This document shows, in pieces, positions 1 through 10,240 of a DNA stretch of 64,000 bases. The DNA comes from Litoreibacter janthinus (lineage in GTDB: Bacteria; Pseudomonadota; Alphaproteobacteria; Rhodobacterales; Rhodobacteraceae). The translations under genes were made by a program, and so were the position numbers. The notes beneath the pieces are model-generated. The model did no database searches and had not been told where the DNA came from. It saw only the letters and a list, made by a program, of their open reading frames with translations. The stretch is from positions 1,557,751 through 1,621,750 of the forward strand of contig NZ_FOYO01000001.1 of assembly GCF_900111945.1 (NCBI RefSeq). Reading direction: 5' to 3'. Within the stretch, counting starts at the first letter, position 1, and each line of letters opens with the position of its first letter.

Positions 1-1467
1 TTCGAGCCGATCAGCAAGTACGATTCGGGCTGCTCCGCCGAGGACAACACCGAAGGCAAATGCTTCGGGGGCTGGGCGCGTCTGGTCAATGCCGTGAAAG
101 ACGCACGTTCGCGCACCAACAATTCCATCCTCGTGGATGGCGGCGACCAGTTCCAAGGCACGCTGTTCTACACCTATTATAAGGGCAAGGTCGCGGCCGA
201 AATGATGAACGGCCTGCAATATGACGGCATGACCGTCGGCAACCACGAATTTGACGACGGCCCGGAAGTGCTGGCTGGATTCATGGATTCGGTGGGCTTT
301 CCTATTCTGATGTCCAACGCGGATGTCTCTGGTGAGCCTGCACTGGCGGGCAAACTGATGAAATCCACCACCATTGAACGTGGCGGCGAAAAGATCGGCC
401 TGATCGGCCTGACCCCGCAGGACACGCCTGATCTGGCGTCGCCCGGCAAGAACATTATCTTCACTGACCCGTCCGAAGCGGTGCAGGGTGAGGTCGACAA
501 ACTCACCGCCGAAGGCGTCAACAAAATCATCGTGCTCAGCCACTCCGGCTTCGTCGTCGATAAGCTGGTTGCCGCCAACACCACCGGCGTTGACGTCATC
601 GTCGGCGGCCACTCCAACACGTTGCTGTCCAACACTCAGGAACGGGCTGTGGACGTCTATCCGGTGATGGTCAACGATACGGCCATCGTGCAGGCCTATG
701 CCTATGGCAAGTTCTTGGGTGAGCTGAACGTCACTTTCGACGACGACGGCAAGATCACCGAAGCCAAGGGTGAGCCGCTGCTGATCGACGGTCAGGTGGC
801 CGAAGATGCGACCATTCTGTCGCGCGTTTCTGAGTTGGCAAAACCGCTGGATGAAATCCGCAACGAGGTGGTGGCTGAAGCCGCCGAAGCATTGATCGGT
901 GACCGTGATGTCTGCCGCGTCGAGGAATGCTCTATGGGCAACCTGATCGCCGACGCCATGCTGGAGCGCGTAAAGGGGCAGGGCGTCAGCATTGCCATCG
1001 CCAACTCCGGCGGCATCCGTGCCTCCATCGATGCGGGCGAAGTGACCATGGGCGAAGTGCTGACTGTGCTTCCGTTCCAAAACACCCTGTCCACGTTTGA
1101 AATCTCCGGCCAGACGGTGATCGACGCGCTGGAAAACGGTGTGAGCCAGGTGGAAGAGGTCGCAGGTCGTTTCCCACAAGTGGCTGGGCTTCAGTTCAGC
1201 TGGGATCCGTCGGTCGCGCCAAATGAAGGCCGCATTCAGGATGTGGTGGTGATGGAAGGCGACACATTCGTGCCGATCGACCCAGCCAAGACCTATAAAG
1301 TGGTCTCAAACAACTTCGTGCGCGGTGGCGGCGACGGCTTCAAGATGTTCGTCGACGCGGACAACGTGTATGACTTTGGCCCCGATCTGGCCGACGTCGT
1401 AGCCGAATACATGGCCGAAAAAGGTCCGGTCTCGCCTTACCTCGACGGCCGCATCGTGAAGAAGTAA
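1..1467 (+). CDS. 5'-nucleotidase / bifunctional metallophosphatase, 5' end outside window
   Basis: Periplasmic UshA/YfkN-type enzyme that removes phosphate from nucleotides. The frame is open from base 1 (first codons FEPISKYDSG), so the N-terminus, probable signal peptide and first metal motif lie outside the window. Visible motifs are VDGGDQFQG, GNHEFDDG (the GNHE metallophosphatase motif) and GGHSNT in the catalytic domain, then a C-terminal 5'-nucleotidase domain with NSGGIRASI, TVLPFQNTL and NNFVRGGGDGF (substrate base-binding region). A GTG at 94 would be an internal codon, not the start. It is followed by a GC-rich hairpin. Family assignment is firm; the substrate is not known. Confidence 0.93.
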   Translation, partial: FEPISKYDSGCSAEDNTEGKCFGGWARLVNAVKDARSRTNNSILVDGGDQFQGTLFYTYYKGKVAAEMMNGLQYDGMTVGNHEFDDGPEVLAGFMDSVGFPILMSNADVSGEPALAGKLMKSTTIERGGEKIGLIGLTPQDTPDLASPGKNIIFTDPSEAVQGEVDKLTAEGVNKIIVLSHSGFVVDKLVAANTTGVDVIVGGHSNTLLSNTQERAVDVYPVMVNDTAIVQAYAYGKFLGELNVTFDDDGKITEAKGEPLLIDGQVAEDATILSRVSELAKPLDEIRNEVVAEAAEALIGDRDVCRVEECSMGNLIADAMLERVKGQGVSIAIANSGGIRASIDAGEVTMGEVLTVLPFQNTLSTFEISGQTVIDALENGVSQVEEVAGRFPQVAGLQFSWDPSVAPNEGRIQDVVVMEGDTFVPIDPAKTYKVVSNNFVRGGGDGFKMFVDADNVYDFGPDLADVVAEYMAEKGPVSPYLDGRIVKK

Positions 1468-1477
1468 CTTAGTCAGG

Positions 1478-1503
1478 CCGCGCGGGGACTCTTCCTCGCG
1501 CGG
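1478..1503 (+). terminator. Hairpin after the 5'-nucleotidase gene
   Basis: Inverted repeat CCGCGCGGGGA / TCCTCGCGCGG with a short loop, 10 bases after the stop codon. There is no clear T-run, so it may be a 3' mRNA-stabilising hairpin rather than a full intrinsic terminator. Confidence 0.45.
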
Positions 1504-1519
1504 TCCGATTTGCGCGATT

Positions 1520-2179
1520 ATGTGCGGACGCTACTGCTTCACCACACCTGCCCAAGCGATGGTCCGTCTGTTCGGGGCCACCGTCGGGAACGATCTGCCC
1601 AATCTTCCAAACTACAATATCTGCCCCACAAATCAGGTCTGCGCGGTCACGTCCTCTCAGGGGGCGCGGCGTTTGGTGGCGTTTCGCTGGGGGTTTATCC
1701 CGCATTGGTACAAATCACCCTCCGACGGTCCGCTGCTGATCAACGCGCGGGGCGAAACCATTGCCGAAAAGCCCGCTTTCCGCGCGGCGGTTCGGGAACG
1801 GCGCTGCCTGATCCCTGCCACCGGCTTTTACGAATGGACAAAGGACGCCGACGACCAGCGCTTGCCGTGGTATATCCACCCCGTCCAAGACGAGCCGCTG
1901 GTCTTCGCGGGCATTTGGCAGCATTGGCAAATGGGGGAGGAGGAGCATACGACCTGCGCCATCGTCACCACGCCCGCTTCCAAGAAAATGCAGGCGATCC
2001 ATCACCGCGAGCCGGTAACACTGGCGCCAGAAGACTGGGCGCTCTGGCTTGGTGAAGAAGGCCGCGGCGCGGCGACCTTGATGAAAGCCGCTCCCGAAGA
2101 CCGCTTGACCTTCCACCGCGTGGACAAAGCGGTCAATTCAAACCGCGCCTCAGGGCCGGAACTGATCGAGCCTATCTGA
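1520..2179 (+). CDS. SOS response-associated peptidase (SRAP/HMCES/YedK family)
   Basis: Cytoplasmic protein that forms a covalent thiazolidine link to abasic sites in single-stranded DNA and protects them during replication. The sequence starts MCGRYC, so Cys2 becomes the catalytic N-terminal residue after Met removal. NARGET (Asn75, Arg77, Glu79), FYEW (Glu105) and AIHHREPV (His161) match the remaining SRAP active-site motifs. Length 219 aa is normal for the family. It stands alone between a phosphatase and a convergent exported-protein gene. The ATG at 1520 is chosen because Cys2 must directly follow the initiator. Confidence in the family is high. Confidence 0.93.
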   Translation: MCGRYCFTTPAQAMVRLFGATVGNDLPNLPNYNICPTNQVCAVTSSQGARRLVAFRWGFIPHWYKSPSDGPLLINARGETIAEKPAFRAAVRERRCLIPATGFYEWTKDADDQRLPWYIHPVQDEPLVFAGIWQHWQMGEEEHTTCAIVTTPASKKMQAIHHREPVTLAPEDWALWLGEEGRGAATLMKAAPEDRLTFHRVDKAVNSNRASGPELIEPI

Positions 2180-2207
2180 CCGTTCAGCTGCGACTGCGCA
2201 AAGCAAA

Positions 2208-2234
2208 AGGCCCCGCCGGTTTCGGCAGGGCCTT
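2208..2234. terminator. Bidirectional intrinsic terminator between convergent genes
   Basis: A near-perfect stem AAGGCCC.GCCG / CGGC.GGGCCTT with a four-base loop lies between the SRAP gene and the convergent cupredoxin-like gene. A-rich and T-rich flanks make it usable in both directions. Confidence 0.8.
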
Positions 2235-2257
2235 CAAAATTGTCTCAGACAGTGCTC

Positions 2258-2683
2258 TTAGTTGACTGCGGTGTCGCCGTCACCAGCACCGGACAGCTCG
2301 AAGCACTCTGGCGCTTCGCCGGTCTCAGGGGAGCCAAACGCGCCCTTGTATTCTTCGTTGGTGGTGGATTTGAAGCACAGCACCATGTCGGCGCTCACAG
2401 TCACTTCCGCCAGCGCGCCTGGTTGGATCGGGCCAGTGGTCCAGCTTCCGTCCAAGGCAGTGGCGTCGTGAACTTCGTCCTCTTGGTTGCGGATGATGAT
2501 GGTTTCACCTGCGCCAGCCAAGATCATCGGAGGAAAGAACACGCCACCCTTGATGTCAACGCGGCGCTCGGCCATCTGATCGCCGATACCCAAGGTTTCG
2601 TCGTCTTCAATTCCGGTTGCACCGGCGACGCCGGCGGTTATTGCGACCGCGCATGCAGCGCAGCTCAGTACAAATTTACGCAT
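2258..2683 (-). CDS. Small exported cupredoxin-like protein
   Basis: 141 aa with a signal peptide (MRKFVLSCAACAVAITAGVAGA). The mature part resembles a cupredoxin fold: an FFPPMILAGAGETI strand, NQEDEVHDAT (position of the first Cu-ligand His), a GSWTTGPIQPG turn and a MVLCFKS strand carrying a Cys. The usual His and Met after that Cys are not evident, so a type-1 copper site looks incomplete. A GAGGA ribosome site precedes the ATG. It is monocistronic and convergent with the SRAP gene. The fold is inferred from pattern only; it could be a structural or differently liganded relative. Function unknown. Confidence 0.7.
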   Translation of the reverse strand: MRKFVLSCAACAVAITAGVAGATGIEDDETLGIGDQMAERRVDIKGGVFFPPMILAGAGETIIIRNQEDEVHDATALDGSWTTGPIQPGALAEVTVSADMVLCFKSTTNEEYKGAFGSPETGEAPECFELSGAGDGDTAVN

Positions 2684-3003
2684 GGTTCAAAGTCCTCACG
2701 GGTTACTATGCGGCGCAACTCACGCCAAATATCTAGAGAAAGTTAATGCTAAAAGAATGGGGCATTTCTGGGGCATTAGGGCTCTGATATGGAAACAGCG
2801 CGTTGCCAAATCGAGAACAAACCCAATTTTTTCAAGGCTATAAGGGGTTTGCGCCAGATGTGCCTAATCCGCGTCGCCATATTCCAGCCATGATGCCCTG
2901 CCAGACGCTGCTGAGGTGTCAGAAGACCATAGCGCGATCATCTATTCAGATCCCTCGAAGCCAACAGCACAGCGTTGCGCGCGACCGGCTTCGAGCTTTT
3001 CGT
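2684..3003. other. Intergenic region without a recognisable gene (320 bp)
   Basis: Lies upstream of the cupredoxin-like gene and downstream of the 2-hydroxyacid dehydrogenase gene, so it must hold the promoter of the former. Lower GC than its surroundings near 2740-2830. The octamer ggggcatt occurs twice close together near 2760-2776. I see no convincing coding frame or RNA gene. Confidence 0.5.
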
Positions 3004-3960
3004 TTAGAGATGCGCACATTCCGGCACAGGGGTCTTTACCGAACCGTCCGTTTTCCATTGCAGAAGGTTGTCCACCGTCAACGCGCCCATCGCGGCGCGG
3101 GTCTCGTGCGTGCCGGAGCCTACATGGGGTAACAACACCGTGCGGTCGGACGCCTTCAACGCGTCAGGGATATGTGGCTCACGCTCGAACACGTCCAAAC
3201 CGGCCAGCCCCAACTTGCCGCTTTCCAGTGCCACGATCAAAGCATCCTCATCCACGACAGAGCCGCGCGAAACGTTGATCAACATCCCCTTCGGTCCCAG
3301 GGCCTCCAACACCTCTTTGTTCACGATCTTATTGGTCGATGGCCCGCCTGGCGTGATGCAGACCAGCACGTCGCAGGCTTTCGCCATGTCTACCAAATCG
3401 CCATAATAGGTATAGGGCACGTCTTTCTTGCTTCGCGTGTGATACACAATGGTCGGGTTGAAGATCGCCAAGCGGTCGGCGATTTCTTGGCCGATGCGTC
3501 CCAGCCCCAAAATGCCGATGGTCTTGCCATCAGGCGAGGTGGACAGCGGCGCGCTTCCCTTGGATTCCCAATCTCCCGACCGCGCCCATGCTTCGTCATG
3601 GCGGAAGTTGCGCAGACCCGCGAGCAGGAGCAACAGCGTGGTATTCGCCACCTCCCCGTTCAGTACATTCGGGGTATGGGACACTTTGATGCCGCGCGCG
3701 ACGCAGGCGTCCGTATCCACGGCGTCGTAGCCCACGCCATAGCCAGATACGACCTTCAGGTTGGGCAATGCAGCCATAATCTCGGGCGACACCCCGTCAT
3801 GTCCATTGGTCATCACCGCCTCGACCGACGCGCCGTGCTCGGCAGCCCAGGCATTCAAGTCGGAGATTTCCGACAGCTTGTGAATGGTGAACTCAGGCGT
3901 CAGGCGCGACAACATCTCGTCTGTCGCGCCGCCGATCATCAAAAGGCTCGGATTGCTCAT
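3004..3960 (-). CDS. D-isomer-specific 2-hydroxyacid dehydrogenase
   Basis: NAD(P)-dependent reductase of 2-keto acids (glyoxylate/hydroxypyruvate reductase-like), cytoplasmic, 318 aa. The nucleotide-binding motif is GLGRIGQEIADRL. Catalytic residues are Arg in NVSRGSVVDEDAL, Glu in FEREPHIPD and His in LLPHVGSGTHETR. It is the last gene of the minus-strand sugar-acid operon, and its ATG overlaps the stop of the upstream FAH-family gene by four bases (ATGA). In that context it may handle lactate, pyruvate or glyoxylate released by the pathway. The exact substrate cannot be read from the sequence. Confidence 0.9.
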   Translation of the reverse strand: MSNPSLLMIGGATDEMLSRLTPEFTIHKLSEISDLNAWAAEHGASVEAVMTNGHDGVSPEIMAALPNLKVVSGYGVGYDAVDTDACVARGIKVSHTPNVLNGEVANTTLLLLLAGLRNFRHDEAWARSGDWESKGSAPLSTSPDGKTIGILGLGRIGQEIADRLAIFNPTIVYHTRSKKDVPYTYYGDLVDMAKACDVLVCITPGGPSTNKIVNKEVLEALGPKGMLINVSRGSVVDEDALIVALESGKLGLAGLDVFEREPHIPDALKASDRTVLLPHVGSGTHETRAAMGALTVDNLLQWKTDGSVKTPVPECAHL

Positions 3961-4805
3961 GCGTCCTGACCCACGGTCTGACGCTGTGTGCCAAGACCTT
4001 CGATGGTCAGTTCCATCACGTCGCCCTTCTTAAGATAAACCGGCTCCGGCTTGATCCCCATGCCAACACCCGGAGGGGTGCCAGTGGTGATCACGTCGCC
4101 CGGATGCAGGGTCATCAGACCAGACAGATGCTCAATGATCTGCGCCACGGTGAAGATCATCGTATTCGTGTTGCCGGTCTGCATGCGCTTGCCGTTGACA
4201 TCCAGTGACATGGCAAGGTTCTGCACGTCACCTACTTCGTCCTTGGTCACAAGCCACGGCCCTGTTGGCCCGAAGGTGTCGCAGGATTTGCCCTTGGTCC
4301 ATTGGCCGGTCAGCTGTGTCTGGAAATGCCGCTCCGACACATCATTGATGACGCAGTAGCCCGCCACATAATCCAGCGCGTCCGCCTCGGAGACGTATTT
4401 GGCCTCTTTGCCGATCACCACACCAAGCTCGACTTCCCAATCCGTATGGGTCGAGCCGCGTGGCATCATCACATCGTCATTGGGCCCCACAACGGCCGAG
4501 TTCGCCTTGAAGAACAAGATAGGATGCTCAGGGATCGCCGCGCCGGTTTCAGCCGCATGGTCCGAGTAATTCAGCCCGATGCACAAGAACTTGCCAATGC
4601 TGCCAACGCAGGCCCCAAGCCGCGGCGTGCCGTCCACTTTGGGCAAATCCTCTGGGTTCAACCCTTTCAGTTTCGCCAGCGTCGCGTCACTCAGATGGAC
4701 ACCGTCGATGTCCTTCACATGCGCGCTCAGATCGCGCAGCGCTCCACCCGCGTCGATCATCCCGGGCTTTTCCGCGCCCTTGTCACCGTACCTTACAAGT
4801 TTCAT
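3957..4805 (-). CDS. FAH-family hydrolase, probable 2,4-diketo-3-deoxy-sugar-acid hydrolase
   Basis: Fumarylacetoacetate-hydrolase superfamily, 282 aa, Mg-dependent C-C bond hydrolase. The metal-binding set is visible as DWEVELGVVIG (acidic ligands), followed by NDVSERHFQ and KSCDTFGPTGPW, and GDVITTGTPPGVG near the C-terminus. These motifs fit the 2,4-diketo-3-deoxy-L-fuconate hydrolase / ureidoglycolate-lyase-like branch better than classical FahA. A GGGAGAAG ribosome site supports the ATG. With the adjacent dehydratase and SDR it would split a 2,4-diketo-3-deoxy acid into pyruvate plus a hydroxyacid (lactate for the 6-deoxy sugars). Family certain; substrate inferred from context. Confidence 0.88.
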   Translation of the reverse strand: MKLVRYGDKGAEKPGMIDAGGALRDLSAHVKDIDGVHLSDATLAKLKGLNPEDLPKVDGTPRLGACVGSIGKFLCIGLNYSDHAAETGAAIPEHPILFFKANSAVVGPNDDVMMPRGSTHTDWEVELGVVIGKEAKYVSEADALDYVAGYCVINDVSERHFQTQLTGQWTKGKSCDTFGPTGPWLVTKDEVGDVQNLAMSLDVNGKRMQTGNTNTMIFTVAQIIEHLSGLMTLHPGDVITTGTPPGVGMGIKPEPVYLKKGDVMELTIEGLGTQRQTVGQDA

Positions 4806-4817
4806 CTCATCTTCTCC

Positions 4818-6605
4818 CTAGTGGTTGTCGCGCGGCATATATTTCCGCGCAATGTCTTGGTATTTCGTGGCGCCTTCCAGCGTCATCCCTTCCGAGAACG
4901 GACGCACCATGGCACGGAAGATTTCCTGCCAAGGCGTCTGGCTGTCCGGCACCTCGATAGAGCCGTTCACAAGTTTTTCGGCCCGTGTTTTCAGTTCGGC
5001 GTCGTCCACCAGCATGTTGGCAGTGCACTTGCGCAAGTCGATCCGCACGCGATCCCCTGTAGCTACCAAAGCCAGCCCGCCGCCATCTGCCGCTTCGGGC
5101 GAGGCATTCAGGATCGAGGGGGAACCCGAGGTCCCTGACTGTCGCCCATCGCCAACACAAGGCAGCGCGTGGATGCCCTTCTTCAGCAGGTAAGAGGGCG
5201 GCCGCATGTTCACCACCTCAGCGCCGCCCGGATAGCCCTTCGGCCCCGCGCCACGCATAATCAGGACACAGTGCTCGTCAATCGCAAGACTTTCGTCGTC
5301 GATCTTTTTGTGGAAGTCCTCTGGTCCGTCGAACACTATTGCGCGGCCCTCAAAGGCCTCAGGGTCGTCGGGGTTGGACAGATAGCGCTCGCGAAACTCC
5401 GCGGAAATCACGCTGGTCTTCATGATAGCTGAATCGAACAAGTTGCCCTTCAGGTTGATGAAGCCTGCATCCTTCAACATCGGCGCGTCGATCGAATAGA
5501 TCACGTCGTCATTGCCCGTCAGAACCCCGTCGCAGTTCTCGGCCATGGTCTTGCCATTGGCGGTGACCGCGTCCGGATGAGGCAACAAACCCGCCTTCAG
5601 CAACTCACCAATCACCGCAGGCACGCCCCCCGCGCGGTGGTAATCCTCGCCCAGATATTTGCCCGCCGGTTGCAGGTTCACGAGCAATGGCACCTTGTGG
5701 CCGATGCCCTGCCAGTCATCGTTTGTTAGCTCTATGCCTAAGTGTTTTGCCACCCCGTTCAAATGGATCGGCGCGTTCGTTGATCCGCCAATGGCCGAAT
5801 TGATAACAATAGCGTTTTCAAAGGCTTCTCGGGTCATGATGTCAGAGGGTCTTAAGTCTTCGTGCACCATTTCCACAATGCGCTGGCCGGTGTGGTAGCT
5901 AATCTGCCCGCGTTCGCGATAGGGCGCAGGAATCGCCGCAGCACCCGGAAGTTGCATCCCCAACGCCTCCGCCAAGGAGTTCATCGTGGTCGCGGTTCCC
6001 ATGGTGTTGCAATAGCCGACTGACGGGGTCGAGGACGCAACCAGATCCATGAACCCGTCATCATCAATCTCGCCCGCCGCCTGCATCTCGCGCGCTTTCC
6101 ACACGATGGTGCCCGATCCGGTCCGTTCGCCCTTGAACCAGCCATTCAGCATCGGTCCGACACTCAGGGCGATCGCCGGAATGTTCACGGTCGCTGCCGC
6201 CATCAGCAAGGCTGGGGTCGTCTTGTCGCAGCCGATATTCAGAACCACGCCGTCAATCGGGTAGCCAAACAGCGTCTCCACCAAAGACAGATATGCCAGG
6301 TTCCGGTCCAGCATCGCGGTGGGCCGCTTGCCGGTTTCCTGAATTGGATGAACGGGAATTTCAATCACCGTGCCACCCGCCGCGATCACCCCGTCGCGCA
6401 CTCGTTTGGTCAGCTCGATATGGTGGCGGTTGCACGGAGACAGATCAGACCCTGTCTGAGCAATCCCGATAATCGGTTTGCCCGATTGCAACTCTTCACG
6501 GGTCAGCCCGTAATTCAGATACCGCTCCAGATACAGCGCGGTCATCTCTTGGTTGTCAGGGTTGTTGAACCATTGCTGAGATCTCAGCTTTGTCTTCTCG
6601 GCCAT
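4818..6605 (-). CDS. IlvD/Edd-family sugar-acid dehydratase (arabinonate/xylonate/fuconate type)
   Basis: [2Fe-2S] dehydratase, 595 aa from the ATG at 6605. Three cluster cysteines are visible: Cys58 (SDLSPCN), Cys126 (NIGCDKT) and Cys199 (GYCNTMG), one residue off those of Rhizobium L-arabinonate dehydratase. Glu90, Asp127 and Lys128 (the carbamylated-Lys position) complete the Mg site. A TTG two codons upstream (6611) is possible, but the ATG with GGGA upstream is preferred. It should turn a sugar acid into its 2-keto-3-deoxy form, feeding the SDR and FAH enzymes beside it. It is not the branched-chain IlvD: its length and context are those of the pentonate/hexonate group. Confidence 0.9.
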   Translation of the reverse strand: MAEKTKLRSQQWFNNPDNQEMTALYLERYLNYGLTREELQSGKPIIGIAQTGSDLSPCNRHHIELTKRVRDGVIAAGGTVIEIPVHPIQETGKRPTAMLDRNLAYLSLVETLFGYPIDGVVLNIGCDKTTPALLMAAATVNIPAIALSVGPMLNGWFKGERTGSGTIVWKAREMQAAGEIDDDGFMDLVASSTPSVGYCNTMGTATTMNSLAEALGMQLPGAAAIPAPYRERGQISYHTGQRIVEMVHEDLRPSDIMTREAFENAIVINSAIGGSTNAPIHLNGVAKHLGIELTNDDWQGIGHKVPLLVNLQPAGKYLGEDYHRAGGVPAVIGELLKAGLLPHPDAVTANGKTMAENCDGVLTGNDDVIYSIDAPMLKDAGFINLKGNLFDSAIMKTSVISAEFRERYLSNPDDPEAFEGRAIVFDGPEDFHKKIDDESLAIDEHCVLIMRGAGPKGYPGGAEVVNMRPPSYLLKKGIHALPCVGDGRQSGTSGSPSILNASPEAADGGGLALVATGDRVRIDLRKCTANMLVDDAELKTRAEKLVNGSIEVPDSQTPWQEIFRAMVRPFSEGMTLEGATKYQDIARKYMPRDNH

Positions 6606-6689
6606 CTTCAAATCCCGTTAAGGTTAACGCGGCCCGCCTTGGACGGTACCCCTGTTTCCATTTGGTCTAAAATACTCGAAAATCCGACG

Positions 6690-7439
<750 letters not shown>

Positions 7440-7608
7440 TTAAATTCCCCCCTGAAATGGTAATCTCTGAAGCCGCTTCTTCGGCAGACCGGAGGCTTCA
7501 CCCGCCAATGCCTAGAACCAAAATTAACCCGCTTCAATGCTTTTCACGCTCAAAGGCTTGGCCTACTGTTATCGCAAACACGTAATCCAAGCTTGGACGG
7601 GGACATCA

Positions 7609-8493
7609 ATGCCAGACCACAAAATCGCGCTGCTCGGGACGGGCCTTATGGGCGCTCACATGGCGCGCAATATCGCTAAAGTCGGCTTCCCTCTGGCCGT
7701 CTGGAACCGCTCGCGCAGCAAGGCAGAGCCTTTGGCCGCCGTCGGCGCGACAGTGCATGATACCGTGGCTGACGCTGTGGCGGGCGCAGATATTGTCATC
7801 TCCATGCTGGCCGACGGCGTTGTGGTAGGCGGGCTGGTTACAGACGCCGAAGTGACTGGCGCCATGAAGCCCGGCGCGCTGTGGATCGACATGTCTTCGG
7901 CCAAGCCGGAAGAGGCTCGCGCGCAGGCCGCGCATCTGGCGGGGCTGGGCTTTGCCCATCTCGACGCGCCCGTGTCCGGCGGCACCAAGGGGGCGGAGGC
8001 CGCGACTCTTGCCATCATGGCGGGCGGGGAGGCTGACGCCTTTGCCCATGCGACCCCCGTTCTGGAAGCCATGGGCCGTCCGGTCCATGTCGGCCCGACA
8101 GGCTCCGGCCAACTGTCCAAGCTTGCAAACCAAGCGATCGTTGCAGTGACCATCGCCGCGGTCGCCGAAGCCATGTTGCTGGTCCAGAAAGGCGGGGCCG
8201 ATCCCGCCGCCGTGCGCGCGGCCCTCAAGGGCGGTTTCGCCGACAGCACCATCCTGCAACAGCATGGCGAGCGGATGACCGAAGGCAACTTCGTCCCCGG
8301 CGGGCTGTCCAAGTTCCAACTCAAGGACCTCGACAATCTGCTCAACGAATCCGGCCAGCTTGGCCTGACGCTTCCGGTGGCCGAGATGACCCGCGACCGC
8401 TTTGCTGATTTCGTCGAGAACATGGATGGCGCCGACAAGGACCATTCCGGCCTCTACCTTGAACTCTTAAAACGCAACGGGATGGACGCATGA
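7609..8493 (+). CDS. NAD(P)-dependent oxidoreductase, 3-hydroxyisobutyrate dehydrogenase family
   Basis: 294 aa beta-hydroxyacid dehydrogenase. N-terminal Rossmann motif LLGTGLMGAHMA, substrate-binding DAPVSGGTKGAEA, catalytic Lys in GSGQLSKLANQA. The ATG at 7609 is chosen over an in-frame upstream codon because GGGGA sits six bases before it and the Rossmann strand begins there. Its stop overlaps the ATG of the next gene (DenD-like) by four bases, so the two are coupled. Relatives act on tartronate semialdehyde, L-threonate, glyoxylate and similar acids. Pairing with a DenD-like enzyme hints at tetronate or other acid-sugar oxidation, but the substrate is not determined. Confidence 0.9.
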   Translation: MPDHKIALLGTGLMGAHMARNIAKVGFPLAVWNRSRSKAEPLAAVGATVHDTVADAVAGADIVISMLADGVVVGGLVTDAEVTGAMKPGALWIDMSSAKPEEARAQAAHLAGLGFAHLDAPVSGGTKGAEAATLAIMAGGEADAFAHATPVLEAMGRPVHVGPTGSGQLSKLANQAIVAVTIAAVAEAMLLVQKGGADPAAVRAALKGGFADSTILQQHGERMTEGNFVPGGLSKFQLKDLDNLLNESGQLGLTLPVAEMTRDRFADFVENMDGADKDHSGLYLELLKRNGMDA

Positions 8494-9461
8494 GGGCCCT
8501 CATCCTTGGTGGCGGTGGCATGGTCGGCCAAAAGCTGGCCCGCCACATCGCGGTGCATGGGCTGGACGGCCAGCAGGTCAAGCTGACCCTGCATGACATC
8601 GCCTTCCCACCGGCCCCGATTGCAGGTGCCGAGCAGATCAATGGGTCTATCGCCGATGCAGGCACGCCAGAGGCATTGGCCAAAACGAAGCCTGACGTGA
8701 TTTTCCACCTTGCGTCCATCGTGTCGGGCGAGGCAGAGGCGGATTTCGCAAAAGGCTGGGCGGTCAACATGCACCCGACTTGGGCTTTGCTCGAAGCCCT
8801 ACGGGCCGAGCATGAGGCGGACCCAAGCTATCGCCCGCGCATTGTCTTCACCTCGTCCATCGCCGTGTTCGGCGGGCCGTATCCCGACAAGATCAGCGAC
8901 ACCTTCCTGTCCGCGCCGCAAACCAGCTATGGGGCGCAAAAGTCGATCTGCGAGACGATGATCTCCGACTTTTCGCGCAAGGGGTTTGTCGACGGCATTT
9001 CCATCCGCCTTCCCACGATCTGCGTGCGGCCCGGCAAGCCGAATGCTGCGGCATCGTCATTTTTCTCGGGCATCATTCGCGAACCGCTGAACGGGCAGGA
9101 GGCGCTTTTGCCTGTCGCCGACACGACCCGCCACTGGCACGCCAGTCCGCGTTCTGCCACTGGGTTCCTGACCCATGCCGCGACGCTCGACACCGATCGG
9201 CTGGAAGGGCGTCGCGCCTTGAATCTGCCAGGCGTCAGTTGCACCGTGGCTGAACAGATCGAAGCGCTGCGGGAACTCGCGGGCAATGATGTGGTGAAGC
9301 TGATTAAGCCAAAGCCCGATCCGGTGATCCAGAAAATCGTCGAAGGCTGGCCACGAAATTTTGAACCCGAGCGCGCGCTGGCGCTGGGCTTCAAGGCCGA
9401 AAGCAGCTTCAAGGAAATCATTCAGGTCTATCTGGACGATGACTTGAACCGCCCCACCTGA
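8490..9461 (+). CDS. denD: NAD-dependent epimerase/dehydratase-fold dehydrogenase, D-erythronate dehydrogenase-like
   Basis: 323 aa extended-SDR protein. LILGGGGMVGQKLA at the N-terminus binds NAD, FTSSIAVFGG gives the Ser/Thr, and the Tyr147-Lys151 pair sits in SYGAQKS. The IRLPTICVRPGKPNAAASSF segment and overall length match the DenD (D-erythronate 2-dehydrogenase) group of the four-carbon acid-sugar pathway. ATGA overlap with the upstream HIBADH-type gene. No DUF1537 kinase or tetronate-phosphate enzyme is seen in the window, so a complete erythronate route is not shown here and a related acid may be the substrate. Confidence 0.82.
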   Translation: MRALILGGGGMVGQKLARHIAVHGLDGQQVKLTLHDIAFPPAPIAGAEQINGSIADAGTPEALAKTKPDVIFHLASIVSGEAEADFAKGWAVNMHPTWALLEALRAEHEADPSYRPRIVFTSSIAVFGGPYPDKISDTFLSAPQTSYGAQKSICETMISDFSRKGFVDGISIRLPTICVRPGKPNAAASSFFSGIIREPLNGQEALLPVADTTRHWHASPRSATGFLTHAATLDTDRLEGRRALNLPGVSCTVAEQIEALRELAGNDVVKLIKPKPDPVIQKIVEGWPRNFEPERALALGFKAESSFKEIIQVYLDDDLNRPT

Positions 9462-9481
9462 CCCGTCGCGCCTAATCGGTC

Positions 9482-10147
9482 CTAGCGGTCCGAAATCATG
9501 TTGCGGGCAAGGTGGTCGTGGATGTGCTGTCGGCACAGCGCTTCATCGCGCGCCAGTGCGGCTTCCAGTATCGATTGGTGCTCTTCGATGTTGTCTGGGT
9601 AGTAGCCGTAATTGGTGACCCGCGACACCAGCTGCTGGCGGAATTGGTCGTAGATTGTCTTGTAGGTTTCCCGGAGCAGGGGGGAGTTGCACGCCGAAAT
9701 CAGCGTGTCGTGAAATTCCCATTCGGCGTTGGACCAGAGAGGCAGCAACCGCTCGACGGTGCCGGTCCGTCGGACTTCTGACTCGATATGACTAAGTTTG
9801 TGATGCGCGGCGGACAGACGCGCTTCCCACTCGATATCGCCATGTTTGATCGACAGGCTGACGCCTTCCTGTTCCAAGAGGATTCGGAACTGGGTCAGGT
9901 CATGCTGCCGTTCGCGCGAGGTGCTGCGCGCGCGAAAGCCTCGCTGTTCCTCGAAAGAAACCAAGCCGACGGTGGATAGGCGAAACAGCACTTCTCGAAT
10001 CGTATTTGCCGAACAGCCATAGGTCTGGCGCAGGTCCTCGGGCTTCAGCTTTTCGCCATGATCGAACTGCGCAGTGACCAGTTTCCTGTGAAGATCGGCA
10101 TAGATTTCAGGCGTTTCCATCTTCGAGGCGGTCACGGCATTCGACAT
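9482..10147 (-). CDS. GntR-family transcriptional regulator (FadR/FCD type)
   Basis: 221 aa. An N-terminal winged helix-turn-helix (residues about 10-75; EDLRQTYGCSANTIREVLFRLS is the recognition region) is followed by an all-helical FCD ligand domain with metal-ligand-type Asp/His residues (WEFHDTLISACNSP, and EHQSILEA late in the domain). ATG with an AAGAGGAA ribosome site. It is divergent from the TRAP operon across 256 bp that contain an inverted repeat at 10241-10271, and convergent with the DenD-like gene. It probably represses one or both sugar-acid gene sets and is released by a sugar acid or its product. Confidence 0.9.
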   Translation of the reverse strand: MSNAVTASKMETPEIYADLHRKLVTAQFDHGEKLKPEDLRQTYGCSANTIREVLFRLSTVGLVSFEEQRGFRARSTSRERQHDLTQFRILLEQEGVSLSIKHGDIEWEARLSAAHHKLSHIESEVRRTGTVERLLPLWSNAEWEFHDTLISACNSPLLRETYKTIYDQFRQQLVSRVTNYGYYPDNIEEHQSILEAALARDEALCRQHIHDHLARNMISDR

Positions 10148-10240
10148 TGATCGGTTCCTCTTGGTGGGCTGGTCCGGTGCGATTTAGCTAGGGCAAGCGC
10201 GATAGGCGCGATTTGAGCTGTCGGATTAGCTACCACGCAA

